Below are positions 5,436 to 15,244 of a DNA stretch of 21,338 nucleotides, in pieces. The notes under the pieces are model-generated. The model was not told where the DNA came from, ran no database searches, and was given only the letters and a program-made list of their open reading frames with translations. The first letter of the stretch is position 1; the number at the start of each line of letters is the position of its first letter. The DNA comes from a virus. A program made the translations under genes and the position numbers. The stretch is taken from the IMG/VR virus record IMGVR_UViG_3300034407_000304, positions 1 to 21,338 of that record; one strand, given 5' to 3'.

Positions 5436-8039
5436 TTATCCTTCTAATGCTGTTATTCTTGCCTCAATAGAAGCAAATCGTTGTTCGTTATATGCGGCTA
5501 CAAAAGATAATAACTCAGGGTATCTAATGCCCATCCTAGTTTTAGAGACTGCACCTTCTGTACCTTCTTCCACTTCATTACCTTCAGAATCTACAAGCCA
5601 TGTACTTGAGATAAACAATGAGTAATCACCAGCATCTAAACCTTCTGCTGTAAAAGCCGCCTGTACATCTTGAGCTATAATACCTGTATGAGTACGAGCA
5701 TTATCACCCTTCTCAGCTACACTGTCTTTCCAACGGAATGTCTTAAACAGTGCTGAGATACGTTTACCTACTAGCATTTCTGTAGCTGTAAGTGATGCTA
5801 TGTCTTGCTTTTCGGTTTGGTCAGAAGTTTGGATTGTGCCGTTGGTGGCGTAGATGTTGTCGTATCTTGCCGAAGCTGTACCAAAAGAAATAGAATCATC
5901 TCGTGTTGCTCCTGTATCACCTCGTGCAGGGATAATAGCGTTAGAGCTATCAAGAAAGCGTAAACCTGTATCAGTTGTACCAATATACATATCAGTACCT
6001 ATTGTACCAATATTCCCCACCGTGGAGCCGTCTTTGCGGAAGTCTACTAGATCGCCATCAGAACCCTGACGATTAACATATAGCGGAGTTCCTGTTCCTG
6101 CTATTTGAATCTGCCCTGTATTTAAGGCTATGCCTGTACCAGACGAATCGTTGTATACGCTGTTACTAGTAGTTCCGACCAACACGCTACCACCATTCGG
6201 ACTTAAAATGATATCACGATAAGCTGCTCCGTAATCTGCCGCTTGAAGCCAAGCATAGCTATCATCAACAATACCAAATAATAGTCTTGTGTCTGTAATA
6301 GCTCCAGTTCCAGTAGTTAATGCTAAAATGCCATTGGTAAGGCCACCAACATTGGCCCCACTTACGCCTGTAACTGTTAGTTTTTGAGCTGGTGCAACTG
6401 ATGTACCAATTCCCACCCGACCGCTACTGTCGATGCGCATTTTTTCACTAGAACCATCAACTCTAAATCTAATAGAACTATCTGCTGTTGCATCATCTCT
6501 ATCAGCAACAATAAATAAATTTCCACCATCTGCAAAGATAGCACCATCAATATTATTTGAGGTATCAGCAAACTCTATTATCCCTGCACCTGTTCCTGAA
6601 CCTCCTGATATTTTTAATTTTTTATGGTCAGCCTCATTAGCAATCGTACCAGTTCCAATTCCCACGTTGCCTGAGCTGTCGATAAATAAATCATTTTCAC
6701 GGGCAGCACCACCTATACCAAGACCTGTACCTTGAACTTGTATTCCACCTGCTTGAGTTCCTCCAAAATAGAACTCCATAGCTGTTCCACTACTTCCTGA
6801 CCTTGTAAATTTTGATTTACCTCCATTTCCACTTACTTCTAATAATTGTGCTGGAGATGTAGCCCCAATCCCAACATTTCCAGCAACTGTTAGGGTCGTA
6901 GCCATATCAACAGCACCGTCAATATCTACCACATCAAGGTTAGCTATACCGTCTACGTCTATGTTGCCTGAGATATCTAAACTTGCCGCCGCTATTTCAC
7001 CAGATGCAGTAAGAGAAGTTATGTTAGGGTTAGCACCACTACCAGCTAGTGATGCCATGTCAGCAATAACAGAGCTCGTAGCAAGTAAACTTAAATCCTC
7101 TACAATTGCACTTGTTGCTAGTAAATTTAAGTCAGTAACAATGTCGCTTGTTGCTAGTGTATTTAAATCAGATACAATGTCAGATGTTGCTAAAGTATTT
7201 ATATCACTAACAATATCGCTGGTTGCAAGTGTGTTTAAGTCAGATACTATGTCGCTTGTAGCGAGTGTATTCATATCAGCAATAACATCTGATGTAGCAA
7301 GCAATGCCATGTCAGCTATTACATCTGCATTTCCAAGCAATGCCATGTCAGCAATAACAGCACTAGCAGCGAGAGCATTTATATTTGTTATTGCACCTGC
7401 AACACTTGTTACATTGCTAGCTATTCCTGCAACTGTTGTTACATTACTAGCTATACCAGCAACGATTGTAACATTTTCTGCTATACTTGCTGTTATATTA
7501 ATATTATTTGTAATTGCAGAGAGAGAGTTAACATTAGCTATAGTAGGGCCAACTTCTGCTGCACCAGTGCTAGCATTAAAGCCTAAAACAGTTCCTTTTC
7601 TTGCTGCAACAAGAGGTAATTCCATACTTACTGCTGAATCGGAATCTGCTAAGTGTAACGCTCGATCAATCGTATCGTCATTGTCAGCTTGAATAGCAAC
7701 AAATCTATCTAGCTCAGTGTTAAGAGTGTCTATAGAAAATGAGCCTGATACTGGAAAGTCTGTTGTTCTTGATAAAGCAATGCTTCTTGTAATAACAACG
7801 GTGCTTCCACCACTTGCACCAGTTACACTATTACCAGATGTAGTATTTATAGTGCCAGTAGAGCCATTACCACCTGATATTGTGTAGTGTGTTGTTAGTG
7901 TTTTCTTAGTACCATCTACATAGAAGTTAAGATCAGCTTCGGCAAAAAACTCAAATGGCACAGTAAATGCTGTTTGAGTTGCACCCTCATTTACCGTATA
8001 TGATATACGCGGTGTATTGTCTGATAAACTAATAGTCAT
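5436..8039 (-). CDS. Tail fibre with T7-type N-terminus and S74 chaperone domain
   Basis: The 867-residue fibre binds the host surface. Residues about 1-135 match the T7 gp17 N-terminal attachment domain (RISYTVNEGATQTAFTVPFE, then the stretch around FPVSGSFSIDTLNTELDRFV). Residues 189-218 hold ten-residue NVTxVAGIAS repeats, 222-329 hold nine twelve-residue repeats, and 387-620 hold beta-helix-like modules with a recurring VGIG motif. The C-terminal 129 residues are an intramolecular chaperone of peptidase family S74. S739 with K744 (TSDQTEKQDI) and HTGIIAQDV are the expected catalytic and conserved positions. S74 domains help trimerise the fibre and then cut themselves off before the serine. 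GAGG lies six bases before the ATG. It is the only clear receptor-binding gene in the window. Confidence 0.92.
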   Translation of the reverse strand: MTISLSDNTPRISYTVNEGATQTAFTVPFEFFAEADLNFYVDGTKKTLTTHYTISGGNGSTGTINTTSGNSVTGASGGSTVVITRSIALSRTTDFPVSGSFSIDTLNTELDRFVAIQADNDDTIDRALHLADSDSAVSMELPLVAARKGTVLGFNASTGAAEVGPTIANVNSLSAITNNINITASIAENVTIVAGIASNVTTVAGIASNVTSVAGAITNINALAASAVIADMALLGNADVIADMALLATSDVIADMNTLATSDIVSDLNTLATSDIVSDINTLATSDIVSDLNTLATSDIVTDLNLLATSAIVEDLSLLATSSVIADMASLAGSGANPNITSLTASGEIAAASLDISGNIDVDGIANLDVVDIDGAVDMATTLTVAGNVGIGATSPAQLLEVSGNGGKSKFTRSGSSGTAMEFYFGGTQAGGIQVQGTGLGIGGAARENDLFIDSSGNVGIGTGTIANEADHKKLKISGGSGTGAGIIEFADTSNNIDGAIFADGGNLFIVADRDDATADSSIRFRVDGSSEKMRIDSSGRVGIGTSVAPAQKLTVTGVSGANVGGLTNGILALTTGTGAITDTRLLFGIVDDSYAWLQAADYGAAYRDIILSPNGGSVLVGTTSNSVYNDSSGTGIALNTGQIQIAGTGTPLYVNRQGSDGDLVDFRKDGSTVGNIGTIGTDMYIGTTDTGLRFLDSSNAIIPARGDTGATRDDSISFGTASARYDNIYATNGTIQTSDQTEKQDIASLTATEMLVGKRISALFKTFRWKDSVAEKGDNARTHTGIIAQDVQAAFTAEGLDAGDYSLFISSTWLVDSEGNEVEEGTEGAVSKTRMGIRYPELLSFVAAYNEQRFASIEARITALEG
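6168..6881 (-). repeat. VGIG-type beta repeats in the fibre shaft
   Basis: Within the fibre, the modules GNVGIGATSP, GNVGIGTGTI, GRVGIGTSVA and GSVLVGTTSN recur at spacings of about 70-95 residues. Each opens a segment of beta-rich sequence, as in many phage fibres with S74 tails. The copies are diverged at DNA level, so they are old modules rather than recent duplications. Confidence 0.65.
7053..7376 (-). repeat. Nine 12-residue (36-nt) repeats in the fibre
   Basis: Nine consecutive copies of a twelve-residue unit with consensus TLATSDIVSDLN span fibre residues 222-329. Outer copies read LLGNADVIADMA or LLATSSVIADMA and the four central copies are nearly identical. The DNA follows a 36-base period with mostly synonymous differences, so purifying selection on the peptide is likely. 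Leucine and isoleucine/valine spacing suggests a coiled-coil or stacked-strand shaft whose length could change by unequal recombination. Confidence 0.85.
7386..7475 (-). repeat. Three 10-residue (30-nt) repeats in the fibre
   Basis: Three units NVTIVAGIAS, NVTTVAGIAS and NVTSVAGAIT lie directly ahead of the 12-residue array in protein order, at fibre residues 189-218. The unit length changes from 10 to 12 residues at the junction, which marks a change in shaft geometry. Confidence 0.75.
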
Positions 8040-8093
8040 ATTTAACCTCTTTTTTCTGCCTTATATTGCAAGCTTTTTCTATGCAACGCACAA

Positions 8094-11000
8094 TTAAAAC
8101 CAATCTTCAAAGTTATTTGTAAATTCATTGATCATACCTTTTGCAAACCAAAGCCGCATAAAAGGTAAAGTTCTTATTAAATTTTTAGCTCCTTCGGAAA
8201 AATCTCCTGCTATCATATCTTTAAGAGCTTCAAGATAATCATACCCAATGCTTGGCCCTGCACCACCTAATCCTATCGTAGCACCATAAGCATCATCAGA
8301 TGGAAACTTAGGCTGTATTAAACCGCCAGTTATATTTTTACCACTAAGAGCAAGTCCTGTATGCAGTGATTGATAAAACATATCTGAATACAAAGCAGCA
8401 ATACCACTTTGATCAAATCCTCTAGCAAACCAATCCCTCCAAGTCATTTCATCAAATGCCCAATCAGGAGTTTTAATTTGTACTGCCATCATGCCAAGTC
8501 CAAGAGACATTGCTAACCCAACAGTTCTATTTTTCATTTGACCTTGAGCAGCAGACATTGTTATTTTATTTATAGCACCTAAAGCATAACTATAAAATTG
8601 GAATGGCAAACCAAGTAAACCGCTTTCTATTCTAGCGTATCCTTTAACTACTCTATGTTCTGGCATACCAAATTTACTTGCAACGCTCATAGGAATATAA
8701 GCAACACCGTCAACTATAATAGGTTTATCAGCAGGTGTACCCATAATAATAGTGTTTAGTATACCGCTCTGTAATGCAGTTCTAAATGTTGTTAATGTTT
8801 CATCATCTACTTTTGGCGATGTTTCCCATTTTAAAGTATTAGGTAATATTAACCCATTAGCTGTTACTTCGTGTGGCGTTGCAGCTATTTTAGCTGCCAT
8901 TCTTTCATCTATATTGTATCGAGCTAAATAAGATTTTTCTAATTTAGTTGCTTTTTTGTTAATTAATTTTTTAGACATATCAATTAAAGAATGTCCACGA
9001 ATAACAGAATCTAGTGTTTTTGCTAAATGTGTTATTGGTGCTAAACCATTAGCAAGATAAAAAGTATTTTTAATTTTATCATATTTAGTAGAGGCATTAA
9101 CATCATTAGTAATATCTTCTACCATTCTAAAATGTGAATTACCTTGAATTAACTCGATAGCTTCACCAACAAGTTTAGCTTCATTACCTTTTAATGTAAC
9201 TTTGTTGTCAGATAATAAAGCTTGCAACCCTTTAATTATATCTTGCCAATCATGTTCCATCATAATTTTAGCAAAATCTGGTATAGCTGATATACCTGCG
9301 CTACCTAAGTAATTAAGCTGTGCTGCTTCTTTTAAATAAAAAGCAACTTGATTATCCCAAGCGTCAGGACTTCTTTCTAATGTAGAGCCAACAACTCTTT
9401 GATGCATATGGTAATAATCTTTTCTCCAAGCTAAAACTTCTTTTTCTGTTTTGCCTGCTGCGTACATCTCTTCTGTAACATCATCCATTACATCTTCAAT
9501 GCTTTTTCCATTATACATTTTAGCAAACTCATATTTACCTGCTACTTTATGAGTGTACCCTTTCATAACAGCTATTGGATCTTGCACAATATAATCCCAA
9601 ACTAATTGATTAGGAATATCTAGCTCTCTGTGTTTAAAATGTTTTGATTTACCTGCACCTACATTAGGCACATCTTCTGCATCTGCTATATTTAATATAT
9701 TATCAACAGTCTTTTTTACTCTATCAGCAATAGCATCTGGACTATCACTTAAATTAGTTTGATTCCATTTATTATTTTTATCTTTAGACCAAATAACAGG
9801 GTTATCTTTATACCATTTAAATATAATTTTTTCAAATTCTTCTCTATTTTTTTTAATATAATTTTTATCCCAGTATCTAGGTAAAAAAGATTTTTCTCCT
9901 AATGGAGTTACCTCTCCTGCTGTTTGCAAAGAAAGAGTGTTTTCAGATATTTCATTTTGTTTTCTTAATATTTTGTCTTCAAAAAATTTTGTTCTATATC
10001 TAGCAGCATTAGGATTTCTTTTTTTAAAATCTTCTAAAGCATTTTTTAATCTTTGTAATTCGAGTTCAGAATCTTTAATTATTTTTTTAATATTTGTTTG
10101 GTTTCCTATTTGACCAGTAGCTTTTAACCTCACTTCCCATTTAGTAAAAAATTTATCTAATTCTTTAATAGCGTTTTTTTCTGAAGGTGTAATACCTTCT
10201 TCTCCAAATGTTCTTTTTCTATTTGCTTCAATTAAAAAATCATTAAATGTTTGCCTTGCGTTTGATTTTCCAGCAAAATTTTCTGCTCTTACTGCTAATT
10301 CAGATGTATTAACTCCAAGAAAAGTTTTGGCTTCAGTATCAATTTGATCTCCCCATTCTTTTAATGTTTTTTGATATACTTGTACCCATTCTCCATTCTT
10401 AATTACTGCTCTTTGATAAATAGAAGGAGCTAATGTCATACCTAATTTATGCAAATTTAATAAAACACCGCTATCGCTTGCCATTTCTAGCATAGTTCTT
10501 TTTGCATAATCTATATTATCTGCGCCAAGAACTCTTTTTAAAGGTGTACTAATTAAATTCCCTATCCAACCACCAGAAGCAATAGCATATTTATCAGTAG
10601 AAGCTGTATTTTTAACTTCTAAATGCCTTACTCCAAGTTCATTATCTATACCAGCTAATCTTTTTGTTTGATAAGTTTTTGATTTTTGTAATTTAGTTGT
10701 GTCAAGTTTATCAGTCCCCATTTTAACATTAATATCATCTACTTTTTTAGCAATTTTTTCTCGTTCAACTCTTAAATCTTCTGTTGTTTTATTTTGGAAT
10801 TTGTTCCTTGCAGATTTTAATTGAGCTTGAGATAAAGTATTATTACCCATCATTAAATTTATATTATCTAAATCAGCTTGTTCATTCTGCGCTTTTTGAG
10901 CATTAGAAACCATTCGATTAAAAGCATTATTTTTAGTTATAGCAGGAACAGAAATTGCACTTGTTAACAATCCACCAGTAACAGCAGCAAACCCAATATT

Positions 11001-11504
11001 AAGAGCAGACTCACTTACAGTAGCCAATGGATCAACTGGATAACGAATAGCTTCTAATCCTGTTTGCAATCCTCCAACTCCAATAGCACCTCTAAGAAAA
11101 GTTTTACCTACAGTAAGAGCAGGGCCGCCTAAAGGTATTGTTACTAAATTAATTGGATCAAAAATAGCTGCTCCTATCTGTGACCAAAAACTAGAATTTT
11201 CTAAAATTTCTCTGCGTTTAGTATTTTCGTCAATACCTCTTTTTAAAGACTTCATATGATCTGCGTTTTTTGCATAAAGCAAAGAAGAGCCGTATTGCTC
11301 ATAACCTTTTAAATCATCTTTAGGAGAATACCCTAAGTCAACACTATCATCTTTAAAATTTTGTGTGTTTTTTATCCACTCAATTAATGGATCATATGTA
11401 TACCCAAGAGATGCGCCCACTGTAGACCAAAAAGGAACATTAGGATCAGATAATTCTTCACCTAAATTTAACTGATTTCTATATGGCGTTAACTTATAAA
11501 CCAT
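8094..11504 (-). CDS. gp16-like internal virion (ejection) protein
   Basis: At 1136 residues, this is the largest gene and lies where T7 places gene 16, between the gp15-like gene and the fibre. T7 gp16 is ejected into the cell and forms part of the channel across the envelope. The N-terminal 200 residues carry hydrophobic, glycine-rich stretches (IGAAIFDPINLVTIPLGGPA, FAAVTGGLLTSAISVPAI) suited to membrane insertion. A long charged helical region follows (about 200-620), and the C-terminal part has more hydrophobic helices (VGLAMSLGLGMMAVQI). I see no lytic transglycosylase signature near the N-terminus, unlike T7 gp16, so a peptidoglycan-cutting activity is not supported. AGGAA lies 12 bases before the start. 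The gene is very AT-rich. The 54-base gap before the fibre gene holds a weak inverted repeat only. Confidence 0.78.
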   Translation of the reverse strand: MVYKLTPYRNQLNLGEELSDPNVPFWSTVGASLGYTYDPLIEWIKNTQNFKDDSVDLGYSPKDDLKGYEQYGSSLLYAKNADHMKSLKRGIDENTKRREILENSSFWSQIGAAIFDPINLVTIPLGGPALTVGKTFLRGAIGVGGLQTGLEAIRYPVDPLATVSESALNIGFAAVTGGLLTSAISVPAITKNNAFNRMVSNAQKAQNEQADLDNINLMMGNNTLSQAQLKSARNKFQNKTTEDLRVEREKIAKKVDDINVKMGTDKLDTTKLQKSKTYQTKRLAGIDNELGVRHLEVKNTASTDKYAIASGGWIGNLISTPLKRVLGADNIDYAKRTMLEMASDSGVLLNLHKLGMTLAPSIYQRAVIKNGEWVQVYQKTLKEWGDQIDTEAKTFLGVNTSELAVRAENFAGKSNARQTFNDFLIEANRKRTFGEEGITPSEKNAIKELDKFFTKWEVRLKATGQIGNQTNIKKIIKDSELELQRLKNALEDFKKRNPNAARYRTKFFEDKILRKQNEISENTLSLQTAGEVTPLGEKSFLPRYWDKNYIKKNREEFEKIIFKWYKDNPVIWSKDKNNKWNQTNLSDSPDAIADRVKKTVDNILNIADAEDVPNVGAGKSKHFKHRELDIPNQLVWDYIVQDPIAVMKGYTHKVAGKYEFAKMYNGKSIEDVMDDVTEEMYAAGKTEKEVLAWRKDYYHMHQRVVGSTLERSPDAWDNQVAFYLKEAAQLNYLGSAGISAIPDFAKIMMEHDWQDIIKGLQALLSDNKVTLKGNEAKLVGEAIELIQGNSHFRMVEDITNDVNASTKYDKIKNTFYLANGLAPITHLAKTLDSVIRGHSLIDMSKKLINKKATKLEKSYLARYNIDERMAAKIAATPHEVTANGLILPNTLKWETSPKVDDETLTTFRTALQSGILNTIIMGTPADKPIIVDGVAYIPMSVASKFGMPEHRVVKGYARIESGLLGLPFQFYSYALGAINKITMSAAQGQMKNRTVGLAMSLGLGMMAVQIKTPDWAFDEMTWRDWFARGFDQSGIAALYSDMFYQSLHTGLALSGKNITGGLIQPKFPSDDAYGATIGLGGAGPSIGYDYLEALKDMIAGDFSEGAKNLIRTLPFMRLWFAKGMINEFTNNFEDWF

Positions 11505-11523
11505 TTAATTTTAAATTCCTATA

Positions 11524-14500
11524 TTAATACATTGGCATAAATGCACGCGGATAAGCTCGAATTAAAGGTTCAGCAGATGTATTTGAAGAAATAGATGTTT
11601 TTATACCAGAAACATTTCCTGCTAAACTTTCTCTATATTTTATTGAATCTTCTAATTCTTCTAAAGTATAACCAGATTCTGTATTTGCTTTATTAGTTAA
11701 ATATTTGACAAGATAATCATCTCTATTACTAAATGCTAAATGATCTCCATCAGCAGTTCTAACTGGTTCTAATCCTCCATCTTCTCTTCGTACATAAGCT
11801 GCATGAATTACTAATTGATCAGAACTTGGGATAGGTACTAATACAACCCTTTTAGCCTTACCTTTTGCTATTTGTTCATTCCACAAAACTAAAGCTAAAT
11901 TAGGATTCTGAGGAACATTAGCAACTATTAAACCAGTTCTAATTGCATTGCCGACCATAGAAAGCAAAGTTTCATCTTTTTCAAAAATTAAATGAGGACT
12001 AATTTTACTTAATTCTTGCTGAACATGGCTTATAAATTCTTGTGATAATCCTTGAACTCTTCCATAAGTAGAAGCAATAGAATTTCTTGATCTATTTACA
12101 TTTTGATTACCTGCATCAAGAACTAAACCCTCAGTATCTTTATATACTTTTCTATATCTTTCTTCTATTTTATCTTTTATTTTATCTAATTTCATTCCAC
12201 CTAAATGCAAATATTTTACATACGGAATAAAATCGGCTATTGCTTGACCGTCTTTTTTTAAATCATCGTTAATTGATTGAACAAAATCTTTTACATCTTT
12301 ATATTCATTTTCTTTTAAATCAACACTAAACTTTTTGTTAAAATCTGTTGAGTTAATTTCATCCGCTCTTAAAATAAACTCTAATGCTTTTTCATTTCCT
12401 TCTGCAATAGAAATTGCAATTGCTGTTTCAAAAATATTATTTGTATCTGCATCTAATACATCTTCTAATAAATCGTGTGGAATTGATTCGTCAGGATTTA
12501 ATCTATTTTTTAATGTATTTACTAACCCAACAACACCTGCCGCTTCTTCTCGAGAAACAACCCCTCTTGCTACTTGATTAAAATATGCATTTACTTCTGT
12601 AGGAATAACATTAAGCTCCATAGATTTAATTAAACCTGCAAACAATCTAGGATTATCTTGCATTAAGTTAGGATTGCTTAAATTTTCTGCTAAAGTAAAT
12701 TTTGCACTTGTATCTTGAATATCAATAGCAAATGATTCTCCAGACTTTAAAGGCAAATAAGGATCTATAAACATAGATTGTGCCATTTCCTGATCTACTT
12801 TGCTATTTGTACTATTCCCACTAATTATTCTTTTTTTATTTCTTTCAAAAGTATTTCGTTGACCTTCTGCTGTTTCAAATTGACTTAATCGACTATTGAT
12901 ACTTCTCATAGAAGATTCTAATTCTGATTTTAAAATACCTTTACTTTGTATATCTTCTAGTATTTCTTTTACTTTAGGCATACTATCTAAAGCAGTGCTA
13001 TCATCTTCTTGCAAATATCTTAGTGCAGCATTTGTTTCAGCAGTACTTTGAAAACGTATTTGACCTAAAGCTTCTTTAGAAATAGTTAATGTTAACCTTC
13101 TTATTAAAGCATTAGCACGTTCAAAATCCATTTTTGAATACATTCCATCAGGATTATTTAATTCATTAATTAAAGAATTATAAAGCCTTTCATTTTCTTT
13201 ATAGCTATTTAAAGATAATGTTTTTCTTAATTCGTTTTCTTGTGTAAGAGCAGCTTGCGTGTGATTTTTTATTTCTTGTATATCTTCTTCTGCATATTGT
13301 CTTGTTAAATCAGATAACAATCCTTTAAAGCCAGTAATTTCTATTTTATTTCTGTTAATAAAATCTACTGTAGCTTTTCCTTTAGCAGAAAGTTTTGCTA
13401 AATATCTTTTATCTCCTTGTAAAGTTAAATTTATTTCATTTATACTTATATCTTCTGTAATTGCTAAATCAAATATAGCCTGTTTTAAAACAGTATTTTT
13501 TATTGTTTCTTTTCGTTCTTGTATTAATCCTATTTCTTTAATTATATTTGGATCATCATTAGCCATATTTGCTTGAATTAATGTTTTAGCCTGATCATCT
13601 AATTTTTTTAATTCAGTTTCAATTTTTCCATTTTTAGTTAAATCTACTGTTCTATTAAAAAATGATTGTTCTATTTCATTCTCTTTAGCAATTTGTTGTG
13701 ATCCAAATTCGTAAACATTTAATATCATTTGCGTTTCTTGTTTAGCTAAAGATTCCGCATTTAATATTTGGATATTTTTTCCTATATCGTTTCCAATATT
13801 ACTAAGAATAGCTCTGTCACCACTAGTTGTTGCTATTAATTGTGTAAGTATTTTTCTTGCATCTTGATACTTATCATCATTTAAAGCGTTATAATCACCA
13901 GTAGTTAAGGCAACAGAAAGTGCATTTCTTTGATTGTCACCCCCAACTAATGGAATAATAGTATTGTCTCTAAGCATTTCTTGCGCTTGATAAAGACCAA
14001 GAGTTGCTAGAAATTTATCTTCAAATTTTTCTGCGCTACCTACTGGTAAAATATTAGCGGCCTCAGCATCTTCTATTTCAACAATTAATTCATCAGCTTG
14101 TGTTCCTACAAAATTTAAAGCTAAGTCTTTGTTAAAATTTACAAAGTTATTATAAAATTCTTCATTTAAAAAAGTATCAATTTTATTTTCAATATTTAAA
14201 GCAAGCTCTTGATTATTTTTTTCTATTGCATTTGCTTGGATATTTAATTCGGTAGCTCTTGTTATTGCTACTCCACCAACTTTAACAGTTTCTTTCCATT
14301 TGCCTTGAGCGTTTGCGTGCATATCAGCAACATACCTAGACATTTCTTCTCGAAATAATTCTGGTTCAAACTTATATTTTAATTGAAGTTCTTGAGCTTT
14401 TATTTTTAACTCATTTTCTATAGAAGCTCCAAATCTTTTTTCTACAACGCGCTTATAAGCATCTCTAGCAATTATACCTCCACTAAACATTTTAGGATCT

Positions 14501-14736
14501 AATGCTCTTGGCTTGCCAGTTTCGGCATCAAATGCAATTATTTCTGATTGCTCAACAGCCATAGCTGCATCAAGACCAGATTGCTCTGCTCGTTTAGCAC
14601 CTTCTTTTAAAGCTATTTCATTTAACCTGCCAGCAGTATTGGCGACAGCTTCCCACATTTGAGTTTCACCAGTCTCAAATCTAGTTACTCCTATTGGTTG
14701 ATTTATATAGGATCTTTTTTGTTTAGTTACTGCCAT
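11524..14736 (-). CDS. gp15-like internal virion protein
   Basis: This 1070-residue protein is almost wholly helical and charged, with no signal peptide or membrane segment. It starts INQPIGVTRFETGETQMWEA and has a region of short alpha-helical repeats rich in glutamate, lysine and asparagine. Its size and place between the gp14-like and gp16-like genes fit the T7 core protein gp15 (747 residues in T7), which forms the periplasmic tunnel of the ejectosome. It is about 320 residues longer than T7 gp15. Assignment rests on synteny, length and composition, not on a catalytic motif. The start lies one base after the previous stop, with a weak CAGG upstream. Nineteen bases separate it from the gp16-like gene. 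Like its neighbour it is markedly AT-rich compared with the capsid genes. Confidence 0.75.
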   Translation of the reverse strand: MAVTKQKRSYINQPIGVTRFETGETQMWEAVANTAGRLNEIALKEGAKRAEQSGLDAAMAVEQSEIIAFDAETGKPRALDPKMFSGGIIARDAYKRVVEKRFGASIENELKIKAQELQLKYKFEPELFREEMSRYVADMHANAQGKWKETVKVGGVAITRATELNIQANAIEKNNQELALNIENKIDTFLNEEFYNNFVNFNKDLALNFVGTQADELIVEIEDAEAANILPVGSAEKFEDKFLATLGLYQAQEMLRDNTIIPLVGGDNQRNALSVALTTGDYNALNDDKYQDARKILTQLIATTSGDRAILSNIGNDIGKNIQILNAESLAKQETQMILNVYEFGSQQIAKENEIEQSFFNRTVDLTKNGKIETELKKLDDQAKTLIQANMANDDPNIIKEIGLIQERKETIKNTVLKQAIFDLAITEDISINEINLTLQGDKRYLAKLSAKGKATVDFINRNKIEITGFKGLLSDLTRQYAEEDIQEIKNHTQAALTQENELRKTLSLNSYKENERLYNSLINELNNPDGMYSKMDFERANALIRRLTLTISKEALGQIRFQSTAETNAALRYLQEDDSTALDSMPKVKEILEDIQSKGILKSELESSMRSINSRLSQFETAEGQRNTFERNKKRIISGNSTNSKVDQEMAQSMFIDPYLPLKSGESFAIDIQDTSAKFTLAENLSNPNLMQDNPRLFAGLIKSMELNVIPTEVNAYFNQVARGVVSREEAAGVVGLVNTLKNRLNPDESIPHDLLEDVLDADTNNIFETAIAISIAEGNEKALEFILRADEINSTDFNKKFSVDLKENEYKDVKDFVQSINDDLKKDGQAIADFIPYVKYLHLGGMKLDKIKDKIEERYRKVYKDTEGLVLDAGNQNVNRSRNSIASTYGRVQGLSQEFISHVQQELSKISPHLIFEKDETLLSMVGNAIRTGLIVANVPQNPNLALVLWNEQIAKGKAKRVVLVPIPSSDQLVIHAAYVRREDGGLEPVRTADGDHLAFSNRDDYLVKYLTNKANTESGYTLEELEDSIKYRESLAGNVSGIKTSISSNTSAEPLIRAYPRAFMPMY

Positions 14737-14737
14737 A

Positions 14738-15244
14738 TTAATATACCTGAGATGTTGGATAACTTGTTGGCGTTGGAGTAGAAGCGGGCCATATATTTGC
14801 CATATTATAAATACCAGTAAGAGCAGTTCCCATCATATTAGTATACCCTGCACTTAAAGCGTTATTACCTCTTTCTCTCGCTAATCCAGCCTGTACAGTT
14901 CTTGTTCTTGATTGATAATCAGCTTGTAAAGCTATAGCATTTAAATCTTCCCCAACAGTAACAGCATTAGCTTCTTGGAAAGCTTGTATTGATGCACTAT
15001 CTACATCAACACCACTTGCAGAAAACACAGCTAAATTAGATTTTTCAGCAGAAATGTATTCAGCTACACGCGCATTTTGATTTTGCATAGCTTGTACTTT
15101 ACCCATCTCTCTATCAATTTCTATTTGCTTTGCTTGCCTATCTTCAGCTTTTTTTTGAGCTTGCGCTTGTTTTTGCTGCGCGCTCATTTGCATCATAGTA
15201 CTGCCAGCAGCAGCAATGAATTGTAATTCTGGGCCAAAACACAT
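14738..15244 (-). CDS. gp14-like internal virion protein
   Basis: The 168-residue protein starts with MCFGPELQFIAAAGSTMMQM, has a glutamine/alanine/lysine-rich helix at about residues 20-60 (QQKQAQAQKKAEDRQAKQIE), continues with further helical sequence (VAEYISAEKSNLAVFSASGV) and ends in a proline/threonine tail. Length, composition and place right after the tail tubular B gene match T7 gp14 (196 residues), which on infection forms a channel in the outer membrane. The start overlaps the preceding stop by one base (TAATG), so translation is coupled. The gp15-like gene follows one base after its stop. There is no classic signal peptide, as expected for a protein packed inside the head and ejected. 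Confidence 0.8.
   Translation of the reverse strand: MCFGPELQFIAAAGSTMMQMSAQQKQAQAQKKAEDRQAKQIEIDREMGKVQAMQNQNARVAEYISAEKSNLAVFSASGVDVDSASIQAFQEANAVTVGEDLNAIALQADYQSRTRTVQAGLARERGNNALSAGYTNMMGTALTGIYNMANIWPASTPTPTSYPTSQVY

Noticed and set aside
7053-7376. CRISPR-like regular repeats
   Set aside because: The 36-base period has no spacers between copies and lies in frame inside the fibre gene; it is a protein-coding repeat.
6961-7692. 243-residue open frame on the plus strand across the fibre repeats
   Set aside because: It is antisense to the fibre gene; its length comes from the repeated DNA, which lacks stops in this frame. The repetitive product has no independent support and the fibre frame is clearly the real one.
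8040-8093. Possible terminator (TTGCA/TGCAA inverted repeat) before the fibre gene
   Set aside because: The stem is only five pairs with an 11-base loop and no following U run, too weak to call.
12335-12577. 80-residue plus-strand frame within the gp15-like gene
   Set aside because: It is antisense to a long well-supported coding region and has no promoter or ribosome binding site context.
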